Position numbers and translations under genes: made by a program. From positions 30,276,086-30,340,085 of the forward strand of contig OX940871.1 of NCBI GenBank assembly GCA_954871525.1: a stretch of 64,000 nucleotides of DNA. The letters run 5' to 3'. Shown here in pieces: positions 40,305 to 50,157 of the stretch. This DNA is from Parietaria judaica. Taxonomy: Eukaryota; Streptophyta; Magnoliopsida; Rosales; Urticaceae. The notes beneath the pieces are model-generated. The model was not told the DNA's origin. It ran no database searches and worked only from the letters and a program-made list of their open reading frames with translations. How positions within the stretch are numbered: the stretch's first letter is position 1; every line of letters begins with the position of its first letter.

Positions 40305-41790
40305 ATGTCAGCCGAGGAAGCCAGCTCCGCCCAGGAGCAAACCATGCAGCGGATGCAACAACAGCTGGCCGAAGCCATCGATAGAAGACGCGCTCCACAA
40401 AGCGACAATCTACATGGACATGGAGGAAAATAAAGCGATCAAGAAAATGTTAGAAGAGGAAGCTGAAGGCCGAACCAGGCCAGAAAGGAAGGAAACTAGA
40501 GACGGACGAGAGGGATCGTCGTCCAAAACAAGGAGAGAAGGGGAACGATGAGATCAGAGAAGCAAAGACGGGGCCGACGAGCGAAGGATCAGGGAAAACC
40601 CTGGACACGGAGTCTACCAGGTGGACGGAAAGAAAGAGGCGCTCGGCAACCGCGTAGGCAATCGGCAGGAGGAACTTCCACAAGGAAACTCACAACCAGG
40701 ATACTTCTTGAGCAACCAGGGAAGCTTTCCGGAGAATCGAGGAGGTTACTCTGGCAACCGAGGAGGCTATTCTGGAGGCCGAGGAGGATTTTCGGGTGGC
40801 CGAGGAGGTCATTCCGGCGGCCGAGGCAGCTACGAGAGAAAGCCTTGGCCGAGAGACATGAGCAAGTACTGCTCTTTCCACGAATACCACGGTCATGCGA
40901 CCGACGAGTGCGCCACTCTGAAGAAGATGATCCAAAGGAGGATCGAGCAAGGGGAATTCCAAGACTTCTCCCAAAAGCCCACTCAGCCATGGAACAACGA
41001 CAACCGATCGTGGCCGAACAAGCGGGAGGCGCCAGCAAAGCGCGCGGGAGGAAACCAGGAGGCCCCAAAAAGAAGCCTCACGATCGAGGAAGCATCGGGG
41101 GAACGCCCGAACGATGGGAGACCAGCCGCAAGACCAAGGATCGACCTGATCATGGGAGGATCTCGCCTCTGCGAAGATTCCATCAATAGAATCAAGGCCT
41201 ACCAACGCAGAGGGAAGGAGTCCGCTCAGGAAGATGCGCGGATGACCGGTCAGAAGACGACGATAGAGTTCGTCGACGAAGAAGTATGCGCAGACGAGCA
41301 CGACGACGCCCTAGTTTTAGAGCTCAACATAGGAGGATGCGACGTTGCTCGCGTCCTCGTCGGCAATGGAAGCTCGGTCGACGTCATCACTTACGACTGT
41401 CTGACACGAATGGAGATCGAAGATTTGGCCATCGGAGGCCGTCCGCGCAAGGTGTCTGGCTTTAACGGAGACGTAGCTATCTCGCTGGGAATGGTGAATC
41501 TCCCCGTCTACGCCGGAACCGTCCATCGGATGACCGAATTCATGGTATTGGACGTGCGATCGCACTTCAACGTAATCCTCGGGAGACCATGGATTCATTC
41601 GATGAAGGCCGTCCCGTCCACATATCACCGATGCATCAAATTCCCCGGACGGGTAGAAGGAACCATCGACGAAGTCCGAGGGAGCAGCGAAGCCTATCGC
41701 ATCTGCTACATGATGCACAACCGAGCGATGAGCGCGCCCAAGGACGTCGAGAAGGCTGAATGCAGCGGCAGCAAGCCAGCCGCTCAATAG
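40305..41790 (+). pseudogene. gag-pro: Broken gag-protease of the left copy
   Basis: The gag ATG at 40305 is followed by only 25 normal codons before a 953-bp deletion (between 40380 and 40381; equivalent to 51559-52511 in the intact copy) that shifts the frame to an early stop. The downstream gag frame also has a TGA at 40549-40551. After that it is open to 41790 and holds an RGG-rich stretch (about 40735-40850), a zinc knuckle of the form CX2HX4HX4C (40870-40911) and an aspartic-protease-like domain (about 41260-41700). In the protease, the residue where the catalytic Asp is expected (motif GNGSS, codon 41362-41364) is Gly. A single A-to-G change from an Asp codon would explain this. The frame ends with a TAG at 41788-41790. 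No functional Gag or protease can be expected from this copy. Confidence 0.88.
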
Positions 41791-41796
41791 CAATTA
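41785..41796 (+). promoter_or_regulatory. Leaky-type stop context CAA TAG CAA TTA
   Basis: The stop codon closing gag-pro sits in the exact 12-nt context known to drive efficient UAG readthrough in tobamovirus replicase genes (consensus UAG CAR YYA; established knowledge). The pol reading frame is the same as the gag-pro frame, and coding-like sequence follows the stop directly. A programmed readthrough making a Gag-Pro-Pol fusion is therefore plausible. This is inference: a second in-frame stop (TAA 41911-41913) would block it in this copy, and splicing or translational restart are alternatives. Confidence 0.55.
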
Positions 41797-42090
41797 GCCG
41801 CGTCTTCTCCGCCTCCACCATCAACGATCAGGAGGAAGCGACGCAGGAAAAAGGGAAAAGGAGGACCCCCGGGCATCCCCAAGATCCTCAACGCGGAAGA
41901 CGTGGACGACTAAACTGCCGAAGAAAGACTAGGAGGCCCGCAGCTCGAAGAGGTAGAGCAGGTCTGCATCGATGATTCCGATCCAACCAGAACCGTCGGT
42001 ATAGGTGCAGGACTCGAGCCAGAGATCAAAGCTCAACTGGTCGAATTCCTGAAGAAGAACCGGAGAAGTTTCGCATGGTCTCACGAAGAC

Positions 42091-45000
42091 ATGCCGGGAA
42101 TCGATCCGACGATGGTCACCCACCGGCTCAACACGGACCCCGGGCACAAGCCCGTCATACAAAAGCGAAGAAAGATGGCCTCCGACCGGAACAAGATCAT
42201 CAACGACGAAGTAGACAAGCTGCTCGCTATGGGGACCATCAGGGAGGTAAAATATCCCCAGTGGTTAGCCAACACCGTTGTGGTTAAAAAGAAGAATGGC
42301 AAGTGGAGAGTGTGCGTCGACTTCACGGATCTCAACAAAGCGTGCCCGAAGGACAGCTTCCCGATGCCGAACATCGATCGCCTTGTCGAAGCCACTTACG
42401 GGTACGAGCTCTTAAGCTTCATGGATGCCTATTCAGGCTACCACCAGATCCGAATGCATCCAGACGACGAAGAGAAGACAGCCTTCGTCAGCGAAAGAGG
42501 AACCTACTGCTATAAGGTTATGCCCTTCGGTCTGAAAAATGCCGGGGCGACCTACCAGAGGCTAATGACGAAGATGTTCCACGAACAGATCGGGAAGAGC
42601 ATGGAGGTATACATCGACGACATGGTCGTCAAATCTCTAAAAGCGACAATGCACGTGGAGCACTTGGAGGAATGCTTCGGCGTCCTCAACAAACACCAGA
42701 TGAAGCTGAACCCCACTAAGTGCAACTTCGGCGTCTCATCCGGGAAATTCTTAGGTCAGATGGTCACCCGACAAGGAATCGAAGCAAACCCCGAACAGGT
42801 CGAAGCCATTCAGAGCATGCCATCGCCAAGAAACCGGCGAGAGGTACAGAAGCTGACAGGAAGGATCAACGCGCTGAGGCGGTTCATTTCGCGACAAGCA
42901 GACCGAACTCTTCTATTCTACGAGCTGTTGAGGAAAAACAAGAAGTTCGAATGGACCGACAAGTGCGAAGAGGCTTTCCAAGCGCTGAAGGTTTATCTAT
43001 CGTCACCACCAGTTATGACAAAGCCAGAGCCCGAAGAGCCGCTCTACCTATACATCGCCGTGTCCGATCAAGCAATAAGCCAGGTGCTAGTTCGAGAGGA
43101 GAAAGGGGAGCAAAAGCCAGTCTCGTATATCAGCAGAAAGCTCCTCGACGCCGAAACGAGGTATCCCACCATCGAGAAGCTAGCGTTAGCCGTATACGAC
43201 GCATCGGAGAGACTACGTTTCCATTTCCAAGCCCATACGATCATCGTCATGACAGACAGGCCGATTTGCTCCATCATTCAAAGCCCGAACCAATCCGGCA
43301 GAATCACGAAGTGGAACATAAAGCTAGGAGCGTACGACATCGAATACCAGCTGCGGACGAGTCTGAAGTCGCAAGTATTAGCCGATTTCCTCATCGAGCT
43401 ACCTAGGAAGCCCGTGGAGCTGAGCGATGAAGCCGGTACTTGGAAACTCTGCGTCGACGGATCGGCGACTTTGATGGGATCAGGAATCGGGATCCGGCTC
43501 ATCTCCCCGATGGGAGAAGTGATCGAGAAAGCGTGCCGCCTCGCCTATCGCTCTACCAACAATGATGCGGAATATGAGGCGCTCATCGTCGGGATGCAAT
43601 CAGCCACGGCCATCGGAGTAAAGAGCTTGAACGCCTTTTCGGATTCACAGCTATATGTAAAGCATGTCAGCGGAGAGTACGAAACGAACGACGAAAGGAT
43701 GGAGGCCTACGCTGGGGTTGTCAGGTCTCTCGAGAAGAAGTTCGATTTCTTCACTTTAACACAAGTGTCCAGAGGAGACAACAACCACGCGGACGCCTTG
43801 GCGAGCCTGGGGTCGACCACCCAGGTAGGAGAGCTCCGATCGATTACGAAAGAAACGCTTCAGATGCCTAGCATCAAGAGAAGCGAAGGGCCCAATAAGA
43901 AGAAGCTAAAAGTAAGTGAAGAAGGACAAACCAACGAGGAGGACAGCACTCGTGACAGCGACGACGTCCAGAAGGAAAACAACGAAGAAACTCAGCGCAT
44001 AGAAGAAGAAGAGAGCGAGGACGAAGAACCAGGAATAGTAGAAGAGACCGAAGACGAAGATTGGCGGACCCCCATCCGAGCATATTTGGTCGAAGGAAAG
44101 TTACCCAAAGATCGACAAGAGGCGCGGAAAATAAAAACTAAGAGCTCTCGATACACGATCATAGACCGAAGGCTTTACTTCAAAAGCCTCGTAGGCCCCT
44201 ACCTACGCTGTCTAGGCAAAGAAGAGGCGAACTACGTCATGGAAGAAATCCACAGCGGAGAGTGCGGTAACCACTCAGGCGGACGCAACCTATTGAGGAA
44301 AGCCAAGCTACCAGGTTTCTTCTGGGAAACAATGCGAGCGGATTGCACCAACCACGCCAGGAAGTGCGAGAAATGCCAGCGACACGCCCCAGCAATCAAC
44401 TGCCCGGCCGAAGAGCTATCGGTAGTATCGGTGCCCTACCCCTTCATGAAGTGGTCCATGGACATCGTCGGTCCTATGCCAATCGGAGCAAGACAGAAGA
44501 GGTTCATGCTGGTGGTCACGGACTTCTTCACCAAATGGACCGAAGCCGAAGCCTACGCCAATATCAAGGATTCCGATGTCGAGAGTTACGTTTGGAAGAA
44601 CGTAATCACTCGCTTCGGACTCCCCAGGGAGATAATCGCAGACAACGGGTCACAATTCATCTCGAAGAAGTTCAGAGATTTCAGCGCACGATGGAAGATA
44701 AAGCTGAACACTTCAACGCCAAGATATCCCCAGGGGAACGGGAACGCCGAAGCAATCAATCGAACGATCACCGACAACCTCAAGAAGCGGCTCGACAAGA
44801 AGAAAGAGCTATGGGCAGATGAACTCCCAGGAGTACTTTGGGCTTATCGAACAACGCCACACTCAGCCACCGAAGAAACTCCTTTTGCTCTAGCATTTGG
44901 GGTGGAAGCGGTGATCCCGGCGGAAGTAGGAGTCCCCAGTTTCCGGCGATCCTGGGCACCAAACCACGAAGAAGACAACAGCCAGGACCTGCTTCACCAG

Positions 45001-45303
45001 CTCGACCATATAGACGAAAGACGGGAGCGAGCCAGAGTTCATATAGCAAATTACCAGAACACCATCGCCCGTTTCTACAATAAAAAGGTGCGACCGAGAA
45101 GGTTCCGAGTCGGAGAACTGGTCCTCAGAAGGGTGTTCCAGAACACAGCCGAGCTTAACGCGGGAAAGCTAGGTGAAAGCTGGGAAGGCCCTTATACAGT
45201 GACCCACATCGTCAAGCCAGGGGTATACGAACTCAAGAACACCGATGGAGTCAAGGTCATAAGAAGGTGGAATGTCAAGCACTTGAAGAAATTCTACCAA
45301 TAA
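42091..45303 (+). CDS. pol: Pol: RT, dual RNase H, integrase
   Basis: This is the best-preserved coding frame, 1070 codons from the first ATG. The frame is open from 41914, after an in-frame TAA at 41911, so the natural N-terminus is probably further upstream. Residues are numbered from 42091. Reverse transcriptase: Asp112 in FMDAYSGY and YIDD at 174-177. A Ty3-type RNase H follows (about 305-400), but its expected first catalytic Asp is Ala (AVSDQ). A second, archaeal-type RNase H then has a complete Asp456, Glu494, Asp518, Asp568 set. A Glu/Asp-rich linker runs about 590-655. Integrase has a zinc finger (His721, His728, Cys759, Cys762), the catalytic Asp791, Asp851, Glu887 (last pair 35 apart) and a WEGPY C-terminal motif at 1031-1035. 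Dual RNase H identifies the Tat lineage. The enzyme would copy and integrate the element; no stop interrupts it after 41913. Confidence 0.93.
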   Translation: MPGIDPTMVTHRLNTDPGHKPVIQKRRKMASDRNKIINDEVDKLLAMGTIREVKYPQWLANTVVVKKKNGKWRVCVDFTDLNKACPKDSFPMPNIDRLVEATYGYELLSFMDAYSGYHQIRMHPDDEEKTAFVSERGTYCYKVMPFGLKNAGATYQRLMTKMFHEQIGKSMEVYIDDMVVKSLKATMHVEHLEECFGVLNKHQMKLNPTKCNFGVSSGKFLGQMVTRQGIEANPEQVEAIQSMPSPRNRREVQKLTGRINALRRFISRQADRTLLFYELLRKNKKFEWTDKCEEAFQALKVYLSSPPVMTKPEPEEPLYLYIAVSDQAISQVLVREEKGEQKPVSYISRKLLDAETRYPTIEKLALAVYDASERLRFHFQAHTIIVMTDRPICSIIQSPNQSGRITKWNIKLGAYDIEYQLRTSLKSQVLADFLIELPRKPVELSDEAGTWKLCVDGSATLMGSGIGIRLISPMGEVIEKACRLAYRSTNNDAEYEALIVGMQSATAIGVKSLNAFSDSQLYVKHVSGEYETNDERMEAYAGVVRSLEKKFDFFTLTQVSRGDNNHADALASLGSTTQVGELRSITKETLQMPSIKRSEGPNKKKLKVSEEGQTNEEDSTRDSDDVQKENNEETQRIEEEESEDEEPGIVEETEDEDWRTPIRAYLVEGKLPKDRQEARKIKTKSSRYTIIDRRLYFKSLVGPYLRCLGKEEANYVMEEIHSGECGNHSGGRNLLRKAKLPGFFWETMRADCTNHARKCEKCQRHAPAINCPAEELSVVSVPYPFMKWSMDIVGPMPIGARQKRFMLVVTDFFTKWTEAEAYANIKDSDVESYVWKNVITRFGLPREIIADNGSQFISKKFRDFSARWKIKLNTSTPRYPQGNGNAEAINRTITDNLKKRLDKKKELWADELPGVLWAYRTTPHSATEETPFALAFGVEAVIPAEVGVPSFRRSWAPNHEEDNSQDLLHQLDHIDERRERARVHIANYQNTIARFYNKKVRPRRFRVGELVLRRVFQNTAELNAGKLGESWEGPYTVTHIVKPGVYELKNTDGVKVIRRWNVKHLKKFYQ

Positions 45304-45578
45304 AGAACTTCATCGGCGCCTTACGATCTCGGTTTTTAGTTAAGATTTCTTTTCTATTTTTCTTAAGTCTTTCTATTTTATTTTAAGTTTATTTAACAGG
45401 GGACTCCCGACCCTACTTGTTCGGGATCCGCACGATTGGCTCCGGCTTTATTCAATACAACATGGAGTACTCTTCCCTCGCGAGCCGCACCCATTGGGGG
45501 ACTCGAAGGGTTTAACGAGGCTCGTCTCTTAAGACAATATTCTATCGCTAATTCAAATAAACACGTATCACAAAAAGA

Positions 45579-45955
45579 GATCAGTGCCAAGCACTTCATC
45601 GCGACAGAGCCCGGTGCATACCGACAAGCTCATCGCCGACAAATCAGTGCCAAGCACTTCATCGCGACAGAGCCCGGTGCATACCGACAAGCTCATCGCC
45701 GACAAATCAGTGCCAAGCACTTCATCGCGACAGAGCCTGGTGCATACCGACAAGCTCATCGCCAGCAAATCAGTGCCAAGCACTTCATCGCGACAGAGCC
45801 CGGTGCATACCGACAAGCTCATCGCCAGCAAAATCAGTGCCAAGCACTTCATCGCGACAGAGCCCGGTGCATACCGACAAGCTCATCGCCAGCAAAATCA
45901 GTGCCAAGCACTTCGTCGCGACAGAGCACGGTGCATACCGACAAGCTCATCGCCG
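45579..45955 (+). repeat. 63-bp tandem repeat, six copies
   Basis: TCAGTGCCAAGCACTTC recurs at 45581, 45644, 45707 and 45770, then about 45834 and 45898, giving a 63-bp period (64 bp in later copies, which gained an A). Each unit also contains GCGACAGAGCCCGGTGCATA and CCGACAAGCTCATCGCC. Copies are almost identical, so expansion is recent. Confidence 0.95.
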
Positions 45956-45956
45956 A

Positions 45957-46128
45957 ATATCACAAACTACTATGGCAAATGGGCCAACATACAAACTACT
46001 ATGGCAAATGGGCCAAGCATACAAAAGAGACTACTACGGCAAATGGGCCAAGCATACAAAAGAAACTACTACGGCAAATGGGCTGAGCATACAAAAGACA
46101 CTACTACGGCATATGGGCCAACGAAAAC
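45957..46128 (+). repeat. Tandem repeat of about 29-34 bp, five copies
   Basis: Five copies of an ACTACTAYGGCAAATGGGCC-type unit joined by CATACAAAAGA spacers. The first spacing is about 29 bp and later ones about 33-34 bp. The last copy has GCATATGGG in place of GCAAATGGG. Confidence 0.9.
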
Positions 46129-46369
46129 AAATCAGTGCCAAGCACTTCATCGCGACAGAGCCCGGTGCATACCGACAAGCTCATCGCCGATAAATCAAAG
46201 AAAATACAAAGCCGCTCCGGCGCAAATTCCGATCGATACATCGCGACAGAGCCCGGTGCATACCGACAAGCTCATCGCCGACAAATCAGTGCCAAGCACT
46301 TCGTCGCGACAGAGCCCGGTGCACACCGACAAGCTCATCGCCAAAAAAAAAAAAAAAAAAAAAAAAAAA
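46129..46369 (+). repeat. Outlying 63-bp units and an A27 tract
   Basis: One full 63-bp unit starts near 46131, a 5'-truncated one near 46239 and another full unit near 46286. The last unit ends in a run of 27 A at 46343-46369. The return of this unit on both sides of the 34-bp array suggests the shorter array expanded inside an older 63-bp array. The A tract lies within the element, so it is probably slippage rather than a retroposition tail. Confidence 0.85.
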
Positions 46370-46489
46370 GCGGAGTACACATACTCCCATACTTCATCGA
46401 TAGCGTACGAAAGTCATAGATTTTATTGATAAAACTTCGTTACAAATACAATACTTTATACAAATCTATCCAGATACAGCAGGGGAAGG

Positions 46490-46807
46490 TCAATCCTCCC
46501 GAACAACCCTATCGGCAATTTGTTCTATGACGAACTCCCCATTCTCGGAGAGGACGTCCCAAAGAAGATCTTCTACGGCGGCATAATTTACAGGCCTCAG
46601 CATCATAAATTCGATCACGTAGGCCGAAGAAGGACTAAAGGGAGTCTCGTCGTCCGTGACTCCGGAAAGAGAGGCAGCCGCACGCCTTATCATATCTTGG
46701 ACAAACTCCTCGAGTATGGCGGGATGTTCTTCGTCAATCGCAAAGAAATAAGCTAGCACATCCTCGCAGTAAAACAGCGGTTCCGAGGTATAGAAAAATT
46801 CGTCACC
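46490..46807 (-). CDS. Possible small antisense ORF or last exon
   Basis: A protein-like open frame on the minus strand ends with a stop at 46490. It has no clear ATG start but is preceded by TTCTTTCCTCAG (reverse complement of 46808-46819), a good splice-acceptor look-alike, so it may be a terminal exon following the large antisense ORF. The predicted stretch is acidic, with segments such as FFAIDEEHPAILEEF and AAVEDLLWDVLSE. I do not recognise it. Confidence 0.35.
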   Translation of the reverse strand, partial: GDEFFYTSEPLFYCEDVLAYFFAIDEEHPAILEEFVQDMIRRAAASLSGVTDDETPFSPSSAYVIEFMMLRPVNYAAVEDLLWDVLSENGEFVIEQIADRVVRED

Positions 46808-46977
46808 CTGAGGAAAGAAGTTTAGCCAGGAAGTAATGACAGGAACACAAGAGAAGCAACAAGCACAGAAACAATTTAAAGATAAAGAAAGTTCTTTTCA
46901 TTAATAAAATCCGTCGTAGGAGTTACAAAGAAAGGACAGTGTAAATAAATGTACATAGGAAAGCTATAAGAAAAGGC

Positions 46978-49900
46978 CTAAGAAACTTCCTCCCCCCCTA
47001 CCGCTTCGTTGGTAACCGCTTCGACGGTAGAGGCGACCGCTTCGGTGGCAACCGCTCCGTTGGTGGAAGTGACGACCCCGTCGTTGGTACCATACTCATC
47101 AAGGCCATCGGAGGCCGAAGAGGCATCCCCACCTACGAAGCGAGTCGCCCAATCGATACCAGCAGAAGAAGGAGCACCAGGGGTAAGCGGAGGAGAATCA
47201 GGATCGATGAGAGATCTGTCATCCAGCTCGCGGGCCTTAGCCTCGTTCTCCTCAAACAAAGTCTTATACTTCGGAAGACGAGGCAGAAGACTCCCAATGG
47301 TCGCCGTAGGAGGATCTTTCTCAAGAAGGCGAGCGTTGGCCCCATACGCGGCGGAGCGGCGATGAAAATTGATAGACTCCTCAAGAGCCTTATACCTCGT
47401 CAAGGCGCGCTGCGCTTTGTCTTGAGCCCGGTCGAAGAGGTGTAGGCGCGCTTCGCGCTCAGACTTCGCCTCTGTCTGCGATACCTCGAGTTCCTTTCCG
47501 AGGCGTTTCAGGCACGAGGCCACTCGAGAAGCGAGCCGGCTCTCCTGCTCGACAGGTACGCCCACCGCCTCGCTGATTTGGGCCAGCCGCCACTTCTTCG
47601 CCTCGAGATGCTTCTCGTAGCTTTCCACTATCATGGAGTGACGCCTATGCTCCCCATCCAACTCGGCCTTCAGCGCCGCAACCTCCGCCTCGGCCTTAGC
47701 CTTGCACTCGGCAAGCTCCCTCTCCTGAGTTTGGCAAAGCGAAGCCTCTTTCGCCAATTTGGCCCTCGCGACCTCCAGTTCATTGGAGGCCCGCTCGGCT
47801 GCTTCCCGATATTTTCGCTCCCCAAGGACGGAAACCCCGAGGTGAGATTTGGTGTCGGCAAGCTTAGCTCGGAGGTCGCTCATCTCCTGAGCGCTCTCGC
47901 CCCTGCTCATGTTCTCTTCGAGAATAACGGTGTTGAAGCGGGCGAGGGCCTGGAAAAGCGTAGCGGCAGCCCGGCCATAACCCCTGACATCGCTCAGAGA
48001 CAAGCCGTTAGTCCGAGAAGGTTCGGGCCAGAACAGGTCCCGAAGCGAGTATGCTTTCCACTCTTCCGGCGGAGACTCCGAAGTAGGAGCTGCCGGAAAT
48101 CGCTCCCAAGGAGGAAGAGAAAAACCTCCTGGTCCAGAGTTGGGAAGAAACTTCGGCAGCGGAGAAAGAGAAATCCCGACATCGTCGGACGAAGAGGCGT
48201 TAACCCTAGAAGCACCGGCATCGTCGTTCGGCTCCGAAGAGCCCTCCGGACGAGGCACTTCGGGAAGAGTAGAAACATCGGGAGGAATGACGTCCGCAAG
48301 AAGGCCATCCTCTCCCTCGGGGTGGCCCTCGATCAAAACCTCTTCAGAAGGTAGAGGAGCCCCCTCCGAAGCACCGGGCCGTCCGACGGGCTCCAAGACG
48401 AGGAGCGCGTCGGCAGCATCAAGTGCCTCTTCGGGTAACAAACCCTCCTCGTCACCCGTAGGAACGGCGACTGAAAGTCTTTCCGCGGCAGGTGCGGGAG
48501 GTGCTAAGGAAGAAACCTCCAAGCAAGGAGGCGCGTCGGCGCGAGCCGGAGTCTGAAATTACGAAGAAAATATACATATACATACCCATTAGACACACGA
48601 AATTTGGGAACATTGCGAAAAGTGCAGAGGGAAAACTAGATGTTACCTCGGAGGCCGAGAGGTCCAGCGACGACACCAAATCGATGAAGTCATCATCAAA
48701 GCGGAAACGCTCCCGAGAAGTGGGAGAAGGACGGGGGGTCCCATGAGCCCCATCGACGGTTCCGCCGGCCTCGGTCGGAGGAGTCGAAGCAAGAACGGTC
48801 AACGCGGTCGCCCCGGCGAGAACGGTCCCCTCGCGAGAAGCGACGGTGACAGTCTCCGAAGCCGGAGGAGTCGCATCGATCTCCTTAGATGACTCGGAAG
48901 TCTTGTTCTTCTTCGGAGGAGGAGCGTCGCGTACCTCTTCGGCAATTTTCCTCTTCAAGACGACTTTCTCGCGAGGAGGTGCCCGCGAAGAAGTATGAGT
49001 CTCGGGTTCGCGACGGATCTCCGAAGGACGAGGCACGTCCTGAGAGCGAGTCGTCCCCGAGGAAGTCGATACCCCCGAAGAGCGAGAAGCACCAGCGTCG
49101 TGCTTATGTTTTGTTCGCTTCTCCGAACTGCTGAACACGGAGGAAGAGTTTTATCGCTTGAAATAAACCGGTCAGCACCAGTCCGAGGGCCGATGCCCAA
49201 GAAGCCAGTTTTCGATAGATCCCGACGAGAATCGGAGGATCCACCTCCTTGTCCTGGATCTTGGCCTTGTCCTGGATCTTGGCCTTGTCCTGGATCTTGG
49301 CTTTGACATTTCCGTGGCTCCGATGATCCACGGGTGGACTTTTGAGTTCTCTTCTTCGGCTTAGGAGATTGCCGAACAACAGGGGACGAAGGGTCCACAT
49401 CTTTGACCTCTTCGAGGCGGAACCCAACCGGCCACAAAGATGCCGGTGGTTTACCCACGATGTGGCAGAGTTGATAGAGTCCCGACTGTTGAACGCGGGT
49501 CCCGAAGAAGTCCGTCGTCCAATTCCGACGAGGATTTTCCAGCAAAGCCCGAACGACCCCAGCGAAGCGCTCGTCGTCCTCTTTATTCGCGATGGGCCTG
49601 AACCTCGGCACTTCTTTCTCGTCGACCCACTTGGTGGGAAGCGCCTCCCAATGCGGCCCAAGGGTGTGACGATCGAGATGCGCGAAGAAATACCTATTCT
49701 CCCACCCGGACTCGTTGTTCGGCGTGTGGGTGATGACGTGGACACCCGCGGCGGAGGAGAGGAAGAACCGGCCCAGATTCTTCGAGTTCTTCGACCATTT
49801 GAAAAGCCGCATCAAATCCTCCAAGGTCAGGGCCACTTTCTGCTCAAGAGCGATGGCCATGGTGCAGACGAGAAGGCGAAGCGAATTAGGGCTGACCTGA

Positions 49901-50157
49901 CTGATCGGCATCTTGTACGCATGGAGGAAGCACACGATGAGATGAGGCAGTGGAAGGTGCAGTTCCACCGACCGGAAGAAGTGTTCGTAAAGAGTGATGT
50001 ACCCTTCCGGGGGCTCGTCGCCAAGCTCGCCGGACTGAGGGAGACGCAGGTAACAGGGACTGGAGTCCACGTAGTGTTTCTTCAAATCCTCGAGATGCCT
50101 CTCGGTCATTATAGACTTCGGCGATCGAGTCTTGAAAATCTTTCCCGGATTCGACAT
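46978..50157 (-). CDS. Antisense Tat-lineage ORF with introns
   Basis: The minus strand opens at an ATG at 50157 and is coding-like to the stop at 46978 across two or more exons. The first exon (50157 to about 49200) has a globular domain resembling the plant putative gypsy-type transposon domain (PF04195-like, from memory), with the conserved-looking stretch HAYKMPISQVSPNSLRLL at about residues 80-97. A middle exon is Ser/Thr/Arg-rich with a KRK-type basic patch. A clear intron (48553-48646, GTAACA...TTTCAG) joins it in phase to a long last exon (48552-46978) predicted to be coiled coil, rich in Glu, Ala, Lys and Arg. The upstream splice (about 49130-49250) is unclear. Antisense ORFs between pol and the 3' LTR are known from Tat elements; their role is unknown. 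Confidence 0.7.
48553..48646 (-). other. Spliceosomal intron in the antisense ORF
   Basis: A 94-bp AT-rich interval in a GC-rich coding region, with donor GTAACA at 48646 and acceptor AATTTCAG ending at 48553. Removing it joins two open frames in phase 0 (492 nt from 49138 to 48647, then an open frame from 48552). Confidence 0.75.
49250..49306 (-). repeat. 18-bp in-frame tandem repeat, three copies
   Basis: GTCCTGGATCTTGGCCTT is repeated three times on the plus strand. On the coding minus strand it gives a QDPGQG hexapeptide repeat. As 18 is a multiple of three, expansion keeps the frame. Confidence 0.9.

Larger units (their letters stand above)
45304..46489 (+). other. Element 3' region after pol
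   Basis: A non-coding stretch between pol and the antisense ORF region, T-rich at first (45340-45395), with two purine-rich GGGGACTC motifs (about 45401 and 45498). It then consists mainly of tandem repeats annotated separately. Open frames here simply follow the repeats. Tat-lineage 3' regions are known to be hypervariable and to contain such arrays. Confidence 0.75.

Noticed and set aside
40450..41301. ORFs opposite to gag (77-203 codons), also around 52581-53432
   Set aside because: They are shadows of the GC-rich gag frame; both copies show the same antisense openness and no domain is seen.
46343..46369. A27 tract as a retroposed poly(A) tail
   Set aside because: It ends a 63-bp repeat unit inside the element and has no flanking target duplication; slippage is simpler.
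45436..46429. Overlapping ORFs of 94-281 codons after pol
   Set aside because: They only translate the 63-bp and 34-bp tandem repeats in successive frames.
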